Positions 45,311 through 61,180 of a stretch of DNA of 64,000 nucleotides are shown in pieces. Origin of the DNA: VRUE01 sp963697805 (GTDB lineage Bacteria > Actinomycetota > Thermoleophilia > Solirubrobacterales > 70-9). The notes beneath the pieces were generated by a model that saw only the letters and a list, made by a program, of their open reading frames with translations, made no database searches and was not told where the DNA came from. The stretch is taken from contig CAVOPB010000003.1 in assembly GCA_963697805.1 (NCBI GenBank), positions 186,001 through 250,000 of the forward strand, in the 5' to 3' direction. Position numbers and translations under genes: made by a program. Within the stretch, counting starts at the first letter, position 1. Every line of letters begins with the position of its first letter.

Positions 45311-46093
45311 GTGGTGGGCATGGGAAAGCACCTGTTGCGCGCCGCGACCATCGCGATCGGGATCGGGCTGATCGCCTCCGTCAGCGCCTTCGGCAAGGCG
45401 GAGATCATCCGCGCCGGGAACCTTTTCCTCAAGGACAACGGCGGCATCTCGCCGTCGAAGCTGCCGAAGCACAGCCAGGAGCCGATCTCGGCCCATATCG
45501 ATGCGGAAATCGGTACCACCGACGGCACCCATCCTCCCGCGGTCAGCTCCCTGAGCATCGACTTCGACAAGAGCATCCAGGTCAACGCGAAGGGCCTGCC
45601 GGCCTGCAAGTTGGGCCAGCTCGAAGCGCGCCCGACCGAGGCCGCGAAGAAGGCCTGCCCCGATGCGATCGTCGGCTCCGGAGATGCGGTGGTCGAAGTC
45701 GTCTTCCCCGAACAGGCACCGTTCTCCGCTCGGGGCCCGATCGTCCTCTTCAACGGCGGGGTCCACGGCGGCACCACCGTGCTCTACGTCCACGCCTACG
45801 TCTCGGTCCCGGCGCCGACCGCTGTCGTCGCCAAGGTCAAGATCAGCCGCATCCACCGAGGCCACTACGGCATCCACACCGAATCGGTGATTCCGGCGAT
45901 CGCAGGCGGCGCGGGCTCGGTCATCCAGTTCAGGCTGAAGATCAACCGCAGGTTCACCTATCGGGACAAGCAGCAGAGCTACCTGACCGCAAGCTGCCCG
46001 ACAGGGATCTATTTCACCGAAGGCAACATCCTGTTCTCCAGCGGCGTCACGCTCCACGGCATCCACCCTCTGCCCTGCACGCCAAAGGGCTAG
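45311..46093 (+). CDS. C1: orphan member of the A7/A8 exported family
   Basis: 260 residues. A signal peptide (about 1-28, ending SVSAFG) precedes the same framework as A8: 'GISPSKLPKHSQEPISAHID', 'IGTTDGTHPPAVSSLSIDFD', GLPACKLGQL, ACPDAIVGSG, FPEQAPFSARGP, FNGG and SYLTASCPTG, ending PLPCTPKG. It stands alone outside the duplicated units yet shares their GAA-rich codon use. The start could be GTG 45311, GTG 45314 or ATG 45320; GAGGA lies just upstream. Exported; function unknown. Confidence 0.82.
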   Translation: MVGMGKHLLRAATIAIGIGLIASVSAFGKAEIIRAGNLFLKDNGGISPSKLPKHSQEPISAHIDAEIGTTDGTHPPAVSSLSIDFDKSIQVNAKGLPACKLGQLEARPTEAAKKACPDAIVGSGDAVVEVVFPEQAPFSARGPIVLFNGGVHGGTTVLYVHAYVSVPAPTAVVAKVKISRIHRGHYGIHTESVIPAIAGGAGSVIQFRLKINRRFTYRDKQQSYLTASCPTGIYFTEGNILFSSGVTLHGIHPLPCTPKG

Positions 46094-46122
46094 TTGCGAC
46101 GGATCGTCACGCCGGGCGGAGC

Positions 46123-46794
46123 TCAGAAGCCGGAGATTCCGTCGCCGATCAGCTTCGCTCCGATCACCAGGCAGATCACCGCCATGATCGTCCCGTTGTT
46201 CTGCGCCATCCAGCCGCGCAGGTCATCGAGCAGATGCTTCGAGCGCTCGCCCATCGTGAAAAAGAGAAGCACCGGCACACCGGTGCCGATCGTTCCAATC
46301 GCGACGAAAATTGCCATCGCGGCGGCCTGCTGGCCGCTTGACGCTCCCGTCTGGGCGATCGCTGTCGCGGCACCCACGACAAGGATCAGGTTCTTGGGGT
46401 TGACGGCCGAGAGGGCAACGCCCAGGGCCGCCGATCGCACCGGCGAGAAGTGGTCCACTGCGCTCATCCAACCGGGCAGTTGCGGCTCCTCCCCGCCCCT
46501 GGGGCGCCTCCGCCACTGTCTTGCCGCGACGACGAGCAGCATCGCACCGAGGACGAGCTTGATCACGCTCACCCAGTCGGCGGGCTGCCCCTCTTCGTTG
46601 GCGTCAGCGCCGCTGGAAACGAGCAGGATCACGGTCCCGACCACCGCCAGGCCTGCGATCCAGCCGAGCAGGAACGCCGGCCCGTTCTGCCGAGCCCGCG
46701 GGGTCGCCAGCATCAGTACCACGCCGACGATCGGGATCGGGCTGAGGCCGACGCCGACGGCGAACGTGAGGACCTGCCCGATCGCCTGACCCAT
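46123..46794 (-). CDS. Sap/GAP-family integral membrane protein
   Basis: 223 residues with about six membrane segments, starting MGQAIGQVLTFAVGVGLSPI. The PIPI motif near the first helix, an inner ALSAVNPKNLILVVGAATAI and a final helix VICLVIGAKLIGDGI fit the GAP/Sap (sulfolipid-1-addressing-like, LysE-superfamily-like) proteins, which help export lipids or small solutes. An upstream in-frame ATG (46824) would add ten residues, but the membrane protein proper begins at 46794. It converges with C1 across a ~30-base gap. Substrate not inferable. Confidence 0.75.
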   Translation of the reverse strand: MGQAIGQVLTFAVGVGLSPIPIVGVVLMLATPRARQNGPAFLLGWIAGLAVVGTVILLVSSGADANEEGQPADWVSVIKLVLGAMLLVVAARQWRRRPRGGEEPQLPGWMSAVDHFSPVRSAALGVALSAVNPKNLILVVGAATAIAQTGASSGQQAAAMAIFVAIGTIGTGVPVLLFFTMGERSKHLLDDLRGWMAQNNGTIMAVICLVIGAKLIGDGISGF

Positions 46795-46882
46795 CGGGGC
46801 AAGCCTATTCGGCTCCGGCCACAACCAATGAGTCCTCCTCTAACATCGGGCCCGCATTTGATGGCTCGATGGAGCCAGTTCC

Positions 46883-46955
<73 letters not shown>

Positions 46956-46956
46956 T

Positions 46957-48099
46957 GTGGATTTCGCCCTGAGCGATGAGCAGCAGCACTTCGTCGATGC
47001 GATTCGAGGCTTCTGCGAGCGCGAATGCGGGACGCAGGAAAAGCGCGAGGAGCTCACGGATGGCCACGAAACCAACCACAGCTCCGAGCTCTACCGGAAG
47101 ATGGCCGATCTCGGCTGGCTCGGGGTCACGATCCCGGAGGAGTTCGGAGGCTCCGGCGGGAACATGCTCGACGCCTGCCTCTTCATGGAAGAGACCTCGC
47201 GCGGCCTCGCCCCGATCGCCGGCTACTCGACGACCCTGATCGTCGCCGGCGCGACCGGGCGCTTCGGCACCGATGAGCAGAAGCGGGAGATCCTCGGCGG
47301 GATCGCCGGCGGCGCGGTCGAGGCGATCGCGATGACCGAGCCGGAGGCGGGTTCCGACGTCGGCTCGCTGACCACCTCCGCCGAGCGCGTCAACGGCGGC
47401 TTCGTCGTCAACGGCCAGAAGGTCTTCATCTCCAACGCCCACATCTCCGATCACGTCCTGATCGTCTGCCGGACGACGAAGGGGGAGTCCAAGCACGAGG
47501 GCCTCTCGATGATCTGGGTTCCGCGCGAGGTCGAGGGGATGGAAATCGTCCCGATCGAGACGATGGGCGGCACCGATACGAACACCCTCTACCTGAAGGA
47601 CGTCGAGGCCCCGGCCGAGGCGGTCCTCGGCGAGGTCGACCAGGGCTGGACCCAGCTGATGGCCGGTCTCAACGTCGAGCGCCTGATCCTCGCCGCGACC
47701 ATGCTCGGCATCGCTCAGCGCGCGTTCGACGACGCGCTCGCCTACGCCAAGGAGCGCCGCCAGTTCGGGCGGCCGATCGGCTCCTTCCAGGCTCTCCAGC
47801 ACCGCTTCGCCGACCTCGCGACCGACCTCGAGGCCGCCCGTCTGATGACCCGCTGGGTCGCGACGCTGACCGACGAGGCGCCCGACCGGATGCTCCCCAA
47901 GGAGGCCTCGATGGTGAAGCTCCACGTCACCGAGGTCGCCAAGCGGGTGACGCTCGAGGGGATGCAGATGATGGGCGGCTACGGCTACTCCTCCGAGTAC
48001 GACATGGAGCGTCTCGTCCGCACCTCGCTGGTCTCGACGATCTACGGCGGGACCTCCGAGATCCAGCGCGGGATCATCGCCAAAACCCTCGGCCTCTGA
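46957..48099 (+). CDS. Acyl-CoA dehydrogenase
   Basis: 380 residues, normal family length. It oxidises acyl-CoA to enoyl-CoA with FAD, passing electrons to ETF. The start MDFALSDEQQ is the typical N-terminal helix. AMTEPEAGSD (125-134) is the FAD-binding signature, 'RRQFGRPIGSFQALQHRFAD' lies in helix G/H and YGGTSEIQRGI closes the protein. The medium-chain catalytic Glu position is Gly here (YGG). Glu241 in LNVERLIL is therefore the likely base, as in isovaleryl/long-chain types. The GTG start lies one base from the tRNA end, with no room for a normal leader. Confidence 0.93.
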   Translation: MDFALSDEQQHFVDAIRGFCERECGTQEKREELTDGHETNHSSELYRKMADLGWLGVTIPEEFGGSGGNMLDACLFMEETSRGLAPIAGYSTTLIVAGATGRFGTDEQKREILGGIAGGAVEAIAMTEPEAGSDVGSLTTSAERVNGGFVVNGQKVFISNAHISDHVLIVCRTTKGESKHEGLSMIWVPREVEGMEIVPIETMGGTDTNTLYLKDVEAPAEAVLGEVDQGWTQLMAGLNVERLILAATMLGIAQRAFDDALAYAKERRQFGRPIGSFQALQHRFADLATDLEAARLMTRWVATLTDEAPDRMLPKEASMVKLHVTEVAKRVTLEGMQMMGGYGYSSEYDMERLVRTSLVSTIYGGTSEIQRGIIAKTLGL

Positions 48100-48180
48100 A
48101 TCGCTATCCTTCAGGTCTGCCTCGCGCCTCGGCCCGGGGTTTTCTCTTGTAAGAGCTTCCGTACGGCAACGAGGGAGTAA
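48100..48180 (+). promoter_or_regulatory. Gap before rpmG
   Basis: 81 bases ending in a GAGGGAG ribosome site. A GC stretch followed by TTTTCT could be a weak terminator of the dehydrogenase gene. No convincing -35/-10 pair is seen. Confidence 0.25.
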
Positions 48181-48345
48181 ATGGCTCGCGGAGATGTCCG
48201 CATCGCGGTAACGCTGGCTTGCGAAGACTGCAAGCGGCGGAACTATCAGACCAACAAGTCCCGGCGCAACTCGCCGGACCGAATCGAGCTGCGCAAGTTC
48301 TGTCGGTGGTGTGGGCGCCACACCGACCACAAGGAGACGCGCTAG
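48181..48345 (+). CDS. rpmG: Ribosomal protein bL33
   Basis: 54 residues, full length: MARGDVRIAVTLACEDCKRR, ending 'FCRWCGRHTDHKETR'. It keeps both CxxC pairs, the zinc-binding form of L33, a small protein near the E site of the large subunit. GAGGGAG precedes the ATG. It leads into secE after four bases, the standard rpmG-secE-nusG arrangement. Confidence 0.96.
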   Translation: MARGDVRIAVTLACEDCKRRNYQTNKSRRNSPDRIELRKFCRWCGRHTDHKETR

Positions 48346-48349
48346 CCCG

Positions 48350-48877
48350 ATGGCCAAGACAAGGGCCCAGCGCAAGGCGGAGAAACGCGCCCGCGAAGCG
48401 GAGGAGCAGAAGCGCGGCGGCGCCGACAGGAACCTGACCCAGTCGCATGCGCAGCACGACACCCAGGTCCCCGTCTCCGGCGATATCGCCGAGATCGAGG
48501 CGGTCGAGGCCGGCATCGCGGCCGGCGCCGCCGAAGCCGACCTCGAGACTCCCGACGCGCCGAAGACGGACCGGGGCCAGCGCCGCGCCCAGGCCAAGAA
48601 GGCGAAGGAAGCGGAACGGCGCGAACGCGACGATCGCAAGCGTCGCGAGAGTGAGCAGCTCGCCAAACGCCAGAAGCAGGCATCGGCCGACCGCCAGCGC
48701 GGCGGCGTCTTCGGCTTCCTCGCCTCCTGCTGGGCGGAGCTCAAGAAAGTCCAGTGGCCCGACCGCGACACCCTGGTCCAGGCGACCGCGGTGACGATCC
48801 TCTTCGTCGCCATCGCGGCGGCCTATCTGGGTGCCCTCGACGGCGTCTTCAACTACCTGATCCAGAAGATCATCTGA
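48350..48877 (+). CDS. secE: Preprotein translocase subunit SecE with long charged N-terminus
   Basis: 175 residues. The C-terminal ~60 (FLASCWAELKKVQWPDRDTL, then one membrane helix, VTILFVAIAAAYLGALDGVF) is canonical single-span SecE, which clamps SecY. The first ~115 residues are an unusual charged, coiled-coil-like region (KTRAQRKAEKRAREAEEQKR and similar). The ATG is taken right after rpmG; a further upstream in-frame ATG would overlap rpmG. Essential for export of the many secreted proteins here. Confidence 0.93.
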   Translation: MAKTRAQRKAEKRAREAEEQKRGGADRNLTQSHAQHDTQVPVSGDIAEIEAVEAGIAAGAAEADLETPDAPKTDRGQRRAQAKKAKEAERRERDDRKRRESEQLAKRQKQASADRQRGGVFGFLASCWAELKKVQWPDRDTLVQATAVTILFVAIAAAYLGALDGVFNYLIQKII

Positions 48878-48884
48878 GGCTCAT

Positions 48885-49409
48885 ATGTATCGCTGGTACG
48901 TCATCAACACCTACTCCGGGCACGAGAACAAGGTCAAGCACAACCTTGAGCACCGCGTGCAGACGATGAGCCAGAACCGCAACGTGCGGCAGGTCGTCGT
49001 CCCAACCGAACAGGTCATGGAGGTCAACAAAGACGGCCAGAAAGAGCCGAAGGAGAAACGGACGATGCCGGGCTACGTCCTGGTCAACATGGAGCTGACC
49101 GACGATGCCTGGGGGCTCGTGAAGAACACGCCGGGCGTCACCGGGTTCGTCGGCGCCCGCAACAAACCCGTCCCGCTCTCCAAAGTCGAGGTCGACCGCC
49201 TTCTCCACCGCGAGACGGCGGAGCGGCCGCGGACGCAGGCGCAGTTTTCGATCGGCGAGTCGGTCAAGGTCATCTCCGGCCCGCTCTCGGACTTCTCGGG
49301 TGAGATCGCCGAGATCAACGAGGACGCCGCGAAACTCAAGGTGCTGGTCTCGATCTTCGGCCGCGAGACGCCGGTCGAGGTCAACTACGACCAGGTCAAG
49401 AAGATCTAG
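48885..49409 (+). CDS. nusG: Transcription termination/antitermination factor NusG
   Basis: 174 residues. NGN domain from MYRWYVINTYSGHENKVKHN through PGYVLVNM and GVTGFVG, then a KOW domain (ESVKVISGPLSDFSGEIAEI, ending VEVNYDQVKKI). It binds RNA polymerase beta-prime and modulates elongation and termination. Seven bases separate it from secE. Confidence 0.97.
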   Translation: MYRWYVINTYSGHENKVKHNLEHRVQTMSQNRNVRQVVVPTEQVMEVNKDGQKEPKEKRTMPGYVLVNMELTDDAWGLVKNTPGVTGFVGARNKPVPLSKVEVDRLLHRETAERPRTQAQFSIGESVKVISGPLSDFSGEIAEINEDAAKLKVLVSIFGRETPVEVNYDQVKKI

Positions 49410-49435
49410 CCGGGCCGCTACCCTCACCAATCCCG

Positions 49436-49858
49436 ATGGCGAAAAAAGTCCTCACGATCATCAAGCTGCAGATCCAGGCCGGAAACGCGAACCCCGCGCC
49501 CCCGGTCGGCCCCGCACTCGGCCAGCACGGCGTCAACATCATGGAGTTCTGCAAAGCGTTCAACGCCCAGACCCAGGGCGAGGGCGGCACGATCATCCCG
49601 GTCGAGATCACGGTCTACGAGGACCGCTCCTTCAACTTCATCACCAAGACGCCGCCCGCCGCGGTCCTGATCCGCGAAGCGATCGGGATCCCGAAGGGAT
49701 CGGGCGAGCCGCACCTCAACAAAGTCGGGACGATCTCGATGGACCAGGTCCGCCAGATCGCCGAGCGCAAGATGCCCGACCTCAACGCCAACGACCTCGA
49801 CGCCGCCTCGAAGATCATCGCCGGGACCGCCCGCTCGATGGGCGTCGACGTCAAATAG
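49436..49858 (+). CDS. rplK: Ribosomal protein uL11
   Basis: 140 residues, usual length. The N-terminal domain (QIQAGNANPAPPVGPALGQH) and C-terminal rRNA-binding domain (ending ARSMGVDVK) are complete. It forms the GTPase-associated stalk base with 23S rRNA. Six of seven Glu codons are GAG, a contrast with the exported-protein units. Confidence 0.97.
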   Translation: MAKKVLTIIKLQIQAGNANPAPPVGPALGQHGVNIMEFCKAFNAQTQGEGGTIIPVEITVYEDRSFNFITKTPPAAVLIREAIGIPKGSGEPHLNKVGTISMDQVRQIAERKMPDLNANDLDAASKIIAGTARSMGVDVK

Positions 49859-49869
49859 GAGGCCCCCGG

Positions 49870-50667
49870 ATGGCCCACGGAAAACGCTACCGCCAGCAAT
49901 ACGGCAAGGTGCAGCGCACCCAGGCCTACCCTCCGGCTGAGGCGATCGCCCTGATCAAGGAGACGGCGAGCGCCAAGTTCGACGAGACGGTCGAGCTGCA
50001 CATCAGGCTCGGCGTCAACGTGCGCCATGCTGAGGAGCAGTTGCGCGGAACCCTCGCGCTTCCGCACGGGCTGGGCAAGGACGTGACCGTAGCCGTCTTC
50101 GCCGACGGCCAGCAGGCTCGCGACGCCGAGGCAGCCGGCGCAGATTTCGTCGGCGGCCAGGACCTGGCCGAGAAAGTCCAGGAGGGTTGGACCGACTTCG
50201 ACATCGCGATATCGACCCCGGACATGATGAAATCCGTCGGCCAGCTCGGCCGCGTGCTCGGCCCGCAGGGCAAGATGCCGAACCCGAAGGTCGGCACCGT
50301 CACCGATAACATCGAGAAGGCCGTCAACGAGTCGAAGGCCGGCAAGGTCGAGTACCGCACCGATCGGCAGGCGATCGTCCACCTCTCGATCGGCAAGGCG
50401 AGCTTCGACCCCGAGAAGCTGCTCGACAACTGCATGGCCGTGATCGACGAGATCAACCGTGCCAAGCCGTCATCCGCCAAGGGCCGCTACATCCTCTCGG
50501 CGACGCTGACGACGACGATGGGCCCCGGAATCCGGGTCGATACCTCGAAGGTTCGTGACGTCGACGCTCCCTCGCCCGTCGCCCCCGAAAGCGAAGCTGA
50601 GGAGTCGGCGGCTGATGGTGATTCTTCTGCGACGAGCGAGAACGCAGAGGAGCCGGCGACCGCCTAA
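49870..50667 (+). CDS. rplA: Ribosomal protein uL1 with acidic C-terminal tail
   Basis: 265 residues; the usual core is about 230. Motifs GRVLGPQGKMPNPKVGTVT and TTTMGPGIRVD are intact, so it should bind 23S rRNA at the L1 stalk and possibly its own mRNA. The last ~35 residues are Glu/Ser/Ala-rich and not part of the fold. It starts 11 bases after rplK. Confidence 0.95.
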   Translation: MAHGKRYRQQYGKVQRTQAYPPAEAIALIKETASAKFDETVELHIRLGVNVRHAEEQLRGTLALPHGLGKDVTVAVFADGQQARDAEAAGADFVGGQDLAEKVQEGWTDFDIAISTPDMMKSVGQLGRVLGPQGKMPNPKVGTVTDNIEKAVNESKAGKVEYRTDRQAIVHLSIGKASFDPEKLLDNCMAVIDEINRAKPSSAKGRYILSATLTTTMGPGIRVDTSKVRDVDAPSPVAPESEAEESAADGDSSATSENAEEPATA

Positions 50668-50737
50668 ACTGCGCCGCCGCACGCCCGAGACCACCGGCGG
50701 GGTTCTTTGAGCCCAGAAGCCCGGTGCAGGTGAGACG
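50668..50737 (+). promoter_or_regulatory. rplJ leader with attenuator-like hairpin
   Basis: A hairpin (CCGCCG 50674-50679 with CGGCGG 50695-50700) is followed by GGTTCTTT, resembling a weak terminator. AGCCCAGAAGCCC and a GTGAGACG stretch before the ATG follow. In most bacteria this position carries the L10(L12)-binding autoregulatory leader; assignment here rests on position and is tentative. Confidence 0.45.
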
Positions 50738-51598
50738 ATGAACCGAGACGAAAAGGCAGCAACAATCGAGGAGGTCGCCGCCCAGATCGAGGGCGCCGAG
50801 GCGATCTTCGCGGTCGATTACCGCGGCATCAGCGTGCCCCAGGCGGCCGAACTGCGCGGCAAACTGCGCGAGGCCGACGCCAGCTTCCGGATCGTCAAGA
50901 ATCGCCTCACCAAACTCGCCGCCGAGAAGGCAGGCGAGGAGCGGCTCGCGGTCCTGCTCGAGGGGCCGACCGCGCTCACCTTCGTCCGCGGCGATACCGC
51001 CCAGGCGGCGAAGGCGATCACCACCTTCAACAAAGAGCACGATGTCCTCAGCTTCAAGGGCGGCTTCATGGAGGGGCTCGACCTCGACGAGGACCGGTTC
51101 AAATCGATCGCCCGCCTGCCGACCCGTGAAGTCCTCGACGGCCAGCTTGCCGGCGTCGTCGCCAGCCCGCTGACCGGCCTGGTCCGCGGCCTCGCGTCGA
51201 TGATCCAGGGCCTCGCCCTCCAGCTCGGCCAGATCGCGGAGAAGGGTTTGGTCACCGGAGAGGCACCAACCGACTCTTCCGCGGGTCCTGTCGCCGATGA
51301 GGGCTCCTCGTCCTCGCAGGATGACGCTTCGGCCGAGGAGCCCTCAACGACACCACCCGCGGCAGACGCGGAGGCTGAGACCCCGGAGACCGAGCCCGAT
51401 GCCGCGACAGCGGAGGAGCCCGAGGCGGAAGACACGAGCGAGGAGCCGTCGAATTCTGAGGATTCGGCTCCGAGCGAGGAAGCCCCGGAGGCTGAGCAGG
51501 ACGACACCGACCCGGCCGCGCCCGGAAGCGAAGCTGAGGACGCGGACGGAACTGATGAGACTTCTGACGACGACAACACAAGCGAGGAAGAGGAGTAG
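50738..51598 (+). CDS. rplJ: Ribosomal protein uL10 with ~110-residue acidic extension
   Basis: 286 residues versus about 165-180 normally. Residues 1-172 are standard L10: MNRDEKAATIEEVAAQIEGA, FAVDYRGISVPQ, and a C-terminal helix that recruits L7/L12. From about 173 onward the chain is low-complexity Glu/Asp/Ser/Ala/Pro. The tail lies beyond the L12-binding helix and may act as an extra acidic arm near the factor-binding site (inference). The reading frame is continuous and rplL starts immediately after the stop. Confidence 0.94.
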   Translation: MNRDEKAATIEEVAAQIEGAEAIFAVDYRGISVPQAAELRGKLREADASFRIVKNRLTKLAAEKAGEERLAVLLEGPTALTFVRGDTAQAAKAITTFNKEHDVLSFKGGFMEGLDLDEDRFKSIARLPTREVLDGQLAGVVASPLTGLVRGLASMIQGLALQLGQIAEKGLVTGEAPTDSSAGPVADEGSSSSQDDASAEEPSTTPPAADAEAETPETEPDAATAEEPEAEDTSEEPSNSEDSAPSEEAPEAEQDDTDPAAPGSEAEDADGTDETSDDDNTSEEEE

Positions 51599-51994
51599 AT
51601 GGCGACAAAAACTTCAACAGAGGATTGGATCGAGGAGCTGAAAGGCATCTCGGTCCTCGAGCTCTCGGAGCGGATCAAAGCGCTCGAGGAGGAGTTCGGC
51701 GTCTCCGCGACCGCGGTCGCGGCGGCGGCTCCGGCAGCGGCCGGCGCGGCTGGTGACGGCGGCGACAGCGCGGCCGAGGAGTCCTCGACTGTCGACGTGG
51801 TCCTGACCGAGGTCGGCGGCCAGAAGGTGCCGGTGATCAAGGTGGTCCGCGCCGCGACCGGTCTAGGCCTGAAAGAGGCCAAGGCGCTGGTCGACGAGGC
51901 CCCGAAACCGATCAAAGAGGGCATCGAGCGCGACGAGGCCGAGAAGATCAAGGGTGAACTCGAGGAGGCCGGCGCCACGGTCGAGCTCAAATAG
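51599..51994 (+). CDS. rplL: Ribosomal protein bL12 (L7/L12)
   Basis: 131 residues. The N-terminal dimerisation helix (IEELKGISVLELSERIKALE), an Ala/Gly hinge (AAAAPAAAGAAGDGG) and the C-terminal factor-binding domain (KVPVIKVVRAATGLGLKEAK, ALVDEAPKPIKEG) are all present. The ATG directly abuts the rplJ stop, consistent with L10-L12 coupling. Confidence 0.96.
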   Translation: MATKTSTEDWIEELKGISVLELSERIKALEEEFGVSATAVAAAAPAAAGAAGDGGDSAAEESSTVDVVLTEVGGQKVPVIKVVRAATGLGLKEAKALVDEAPKPIKEGIERDEAEKIKGELEEAGATVELK

Positions 51995-52149
51995 GAGCCT
52001 GAATCACCCGAATCGGCCCCAGGCATGGAGGGTTGCCTGAGGCCGAGCGCGGCCGTGTGATATTTTTCGCGGTCGCGCGCCTGTTGTCATTCCCTCGCAA
52101 TATCTGCGCTGTATCCACGTCCCTCTGACCGCCCGAGGAGTCGCCCACT
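51995..52149 (+). promoter_or_regulatory. rplL-rpoB spacer with two strong hairpins
   Basis: 155 bases. The first hairpin (52014-52045) is CGGCC-C-CAGGC with GCCTG-A-GGCCG. The second (52047-52055 with 52070-52078) is GCGCGGCCG with CGGTCGCGC, with a T-run in the loop. This is the classic place for a partial terminator that sets the ribosomal-protein to RNA-polymerase ratio. GAGGAG lies just before the TTG start of rpoB. Confidence 0.55.
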
Positions 52150-59764
<7,615 letters not shown>

Positions 59765-59765
<1 letters not shown>

Positions 59766-59833
59766 CGGCCGGCCACCCTCCGGCTGAACCCGCCCTGCGG
59801 GCTCACAAGTTCCGCCGGAGGGCACCCGGCCGC
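59765..59833 (+). terminator. Large terminator hairpin after rpoC
   Basis: GCGGCCGG (59765-59772) pairs with CCGGCCGC (59826-59833) and CCCTCCGGC (59776-59784) with GCCGGAGGG (59814-59822), only a 3x3 internal loop between. The stem begins inside the rpoC stop codon. No U-tract, but the 17-bp stem is the strongest hairpin noticed in the window. Confidence 0.7.
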
Positions 59834-59860
59834 CGTTCCGAGGGCGGTAGATTTGGTCGG

Positions 59861-61180
59861 GTGAATGCGCCCGGGAAGGTGTGCGTCATCGGGGCCGGCA
59901 GCTCCGGGATCACGGCGTGCCAGGTGCTGGCGGCGCGTGGGATCCCGTTCGACTGCTTCGAGAAGGGCTCGAAGATCGGCGGCAACTGGCGCTACGAAAA
60001 CGACAACGGCCTCTCCTCGGCCTACCGTTCCCTGCACATCAATAGCGGCCGCAGGATCATGTCCTACCGGGCCTACCCGATGCCCGATCACCTGCCGGAC
60101 TACCCGGATCACTTCCAGATCGCCAGGTACTTCGACGACTACGTCGAGCACTTCGGGCTCGCCGAGCGGATCACGTTCAACACCGAGGTGAAGAGCGTCG
60201 AGCCCGTCGACGGTGAATGGGAGGTGACGATCGAGGGGCCCGACGGCGAGAGTCGGAATCGCTACCGGGGGGTGCTGGTCGCCAACGGCCACCACTGGGA
60301 CCCACGCTGGCCAGAACCTCCGTTCCCGGGCTCCGAGGAGTTCGCCGGCGAGCAGATCCACGTCCACCACTACCGCGAGCCCGAGATCCTCGTCGGCAAG
60401 CGCGTCCTCGTCCTCGGGATCGGCAACTCGGCTGTCGACGTCGCGGTCGAGTCCTCGCGGACCGCCGCGGCGACGTTCCTGGCGATGCGCCGCGGCGCCT
60501 ACGTCCTGCCCAAGTTCCTCGGCGGCAGGCCGATCGACGAAGTCTCACCGGCCTGGACGACCGTCCTGCCGCTCCCGCTGCGGCGGGCCGTGATGTCCAG
60601 GCTGCTGAACGTGGCGGTCGGGGACGTCACCGACTATGGGCTTCCGAAGCCCGACCACAAGTTGCTCGAGGCGCACCCCACCGTCTCCTCGGAGCTGCTG
60701 CCCCGGCTCGGCCACGGCGACATCACCGTCAAGCCCAACATCGATCGGTTCGCCGGGGGTCGCACCGTCCGCTTCGTCGATGGAACCGAGGAGGAGATCG
60801 ACCTGGTCGTCTACTGCACCGGGTACAGGATCACCTTCCCGTTCCTGCGCCCGGAGGTGTTCGAGGCGAGGGACAACCGGATGCCGCTCTTCCGCAGGGT
60901 GGTCTCGGTCGACGCGCCCGGCCTCTACTTCATCGGGTTCGTCCAGCCGCTGGGGCCGATCATGCCGGTTGCCGAGGCCCAGGCGGAATGGATCGCCGAC
61001 CTGCTGGCGGGGAGGGCGCAGCTGCCCTCGGACGCGGAGATGCGGGCCGAGATCTCAGACCACGGGCAGCGGATGAAGAAGCGCTTCGTCGCCTCCAAGC
61101 GCCACACGATCGAGGTCGACTTCCACCCCTATCTGCGCGAGATCCGGCGCGAGAGGAAGCGGGCGGCTCAGGCCGCGTGA
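59861..61180 (+). CDS. Flavin-containing monooxygenase
   Basis: 439 residues, GTG start. An FAD Rossmann motif sits at the N-terminus (CVIGAGSSG, about 8-16) with EKGSKIGGNW. An NADPH site lies near 190 (VLGIGNSAVDVA). VLVANGHHWDPRWP follows the FMO pattern and YCTGYRITFPFL lies near the end of the core. Such enzymes oxygenate soft nucleophiles or ketones with NADPH and O2; Baeyer-Villiger versus N/S-oxidation cannot be separated here. It stands alone after the rpoC terminator and overlaps the tail of the opposing small gene by 13 bases. Confidence 0.9.
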   Translation: MNAPGKVCVIGAGSSGITACQVLAARGIPFDCFEKGSKIGGNWRYENDNGLSSAYRSLHINSGRRIMSYRAYPMPDHLPDYPDHFQIARYFDDYVEHFGLAERITFNTEVKSVEPVDGEWEVTIEGPDGESRNRYRGVLVANGHHWDPRWPEPPFPGSEEFAGEQIHVHHYREPEILVGKRVLVLGIGNSAVDVAVESSRTAAATFLAMRRGAYVLPKFLGGRPIDEVSPAWTTVLPLPLRRAVMSRLLNVAVGDVTDYGLPKPDHKLLEAHPTVSSELLPRLGHGDITVKPNIDRFAGGRTVRFVDGTEEEIDLVVYCTGYRITFPFLRPEVFEARDNRMPLFRRVVSVDAPGLYFIGFVQPLGPIMPVAEAQAEWIADLLAGRAQLPSDAEMRAEISDHGQRMKKRFVASKRHTIEVDFHPYLREIRRERKRAAQAA

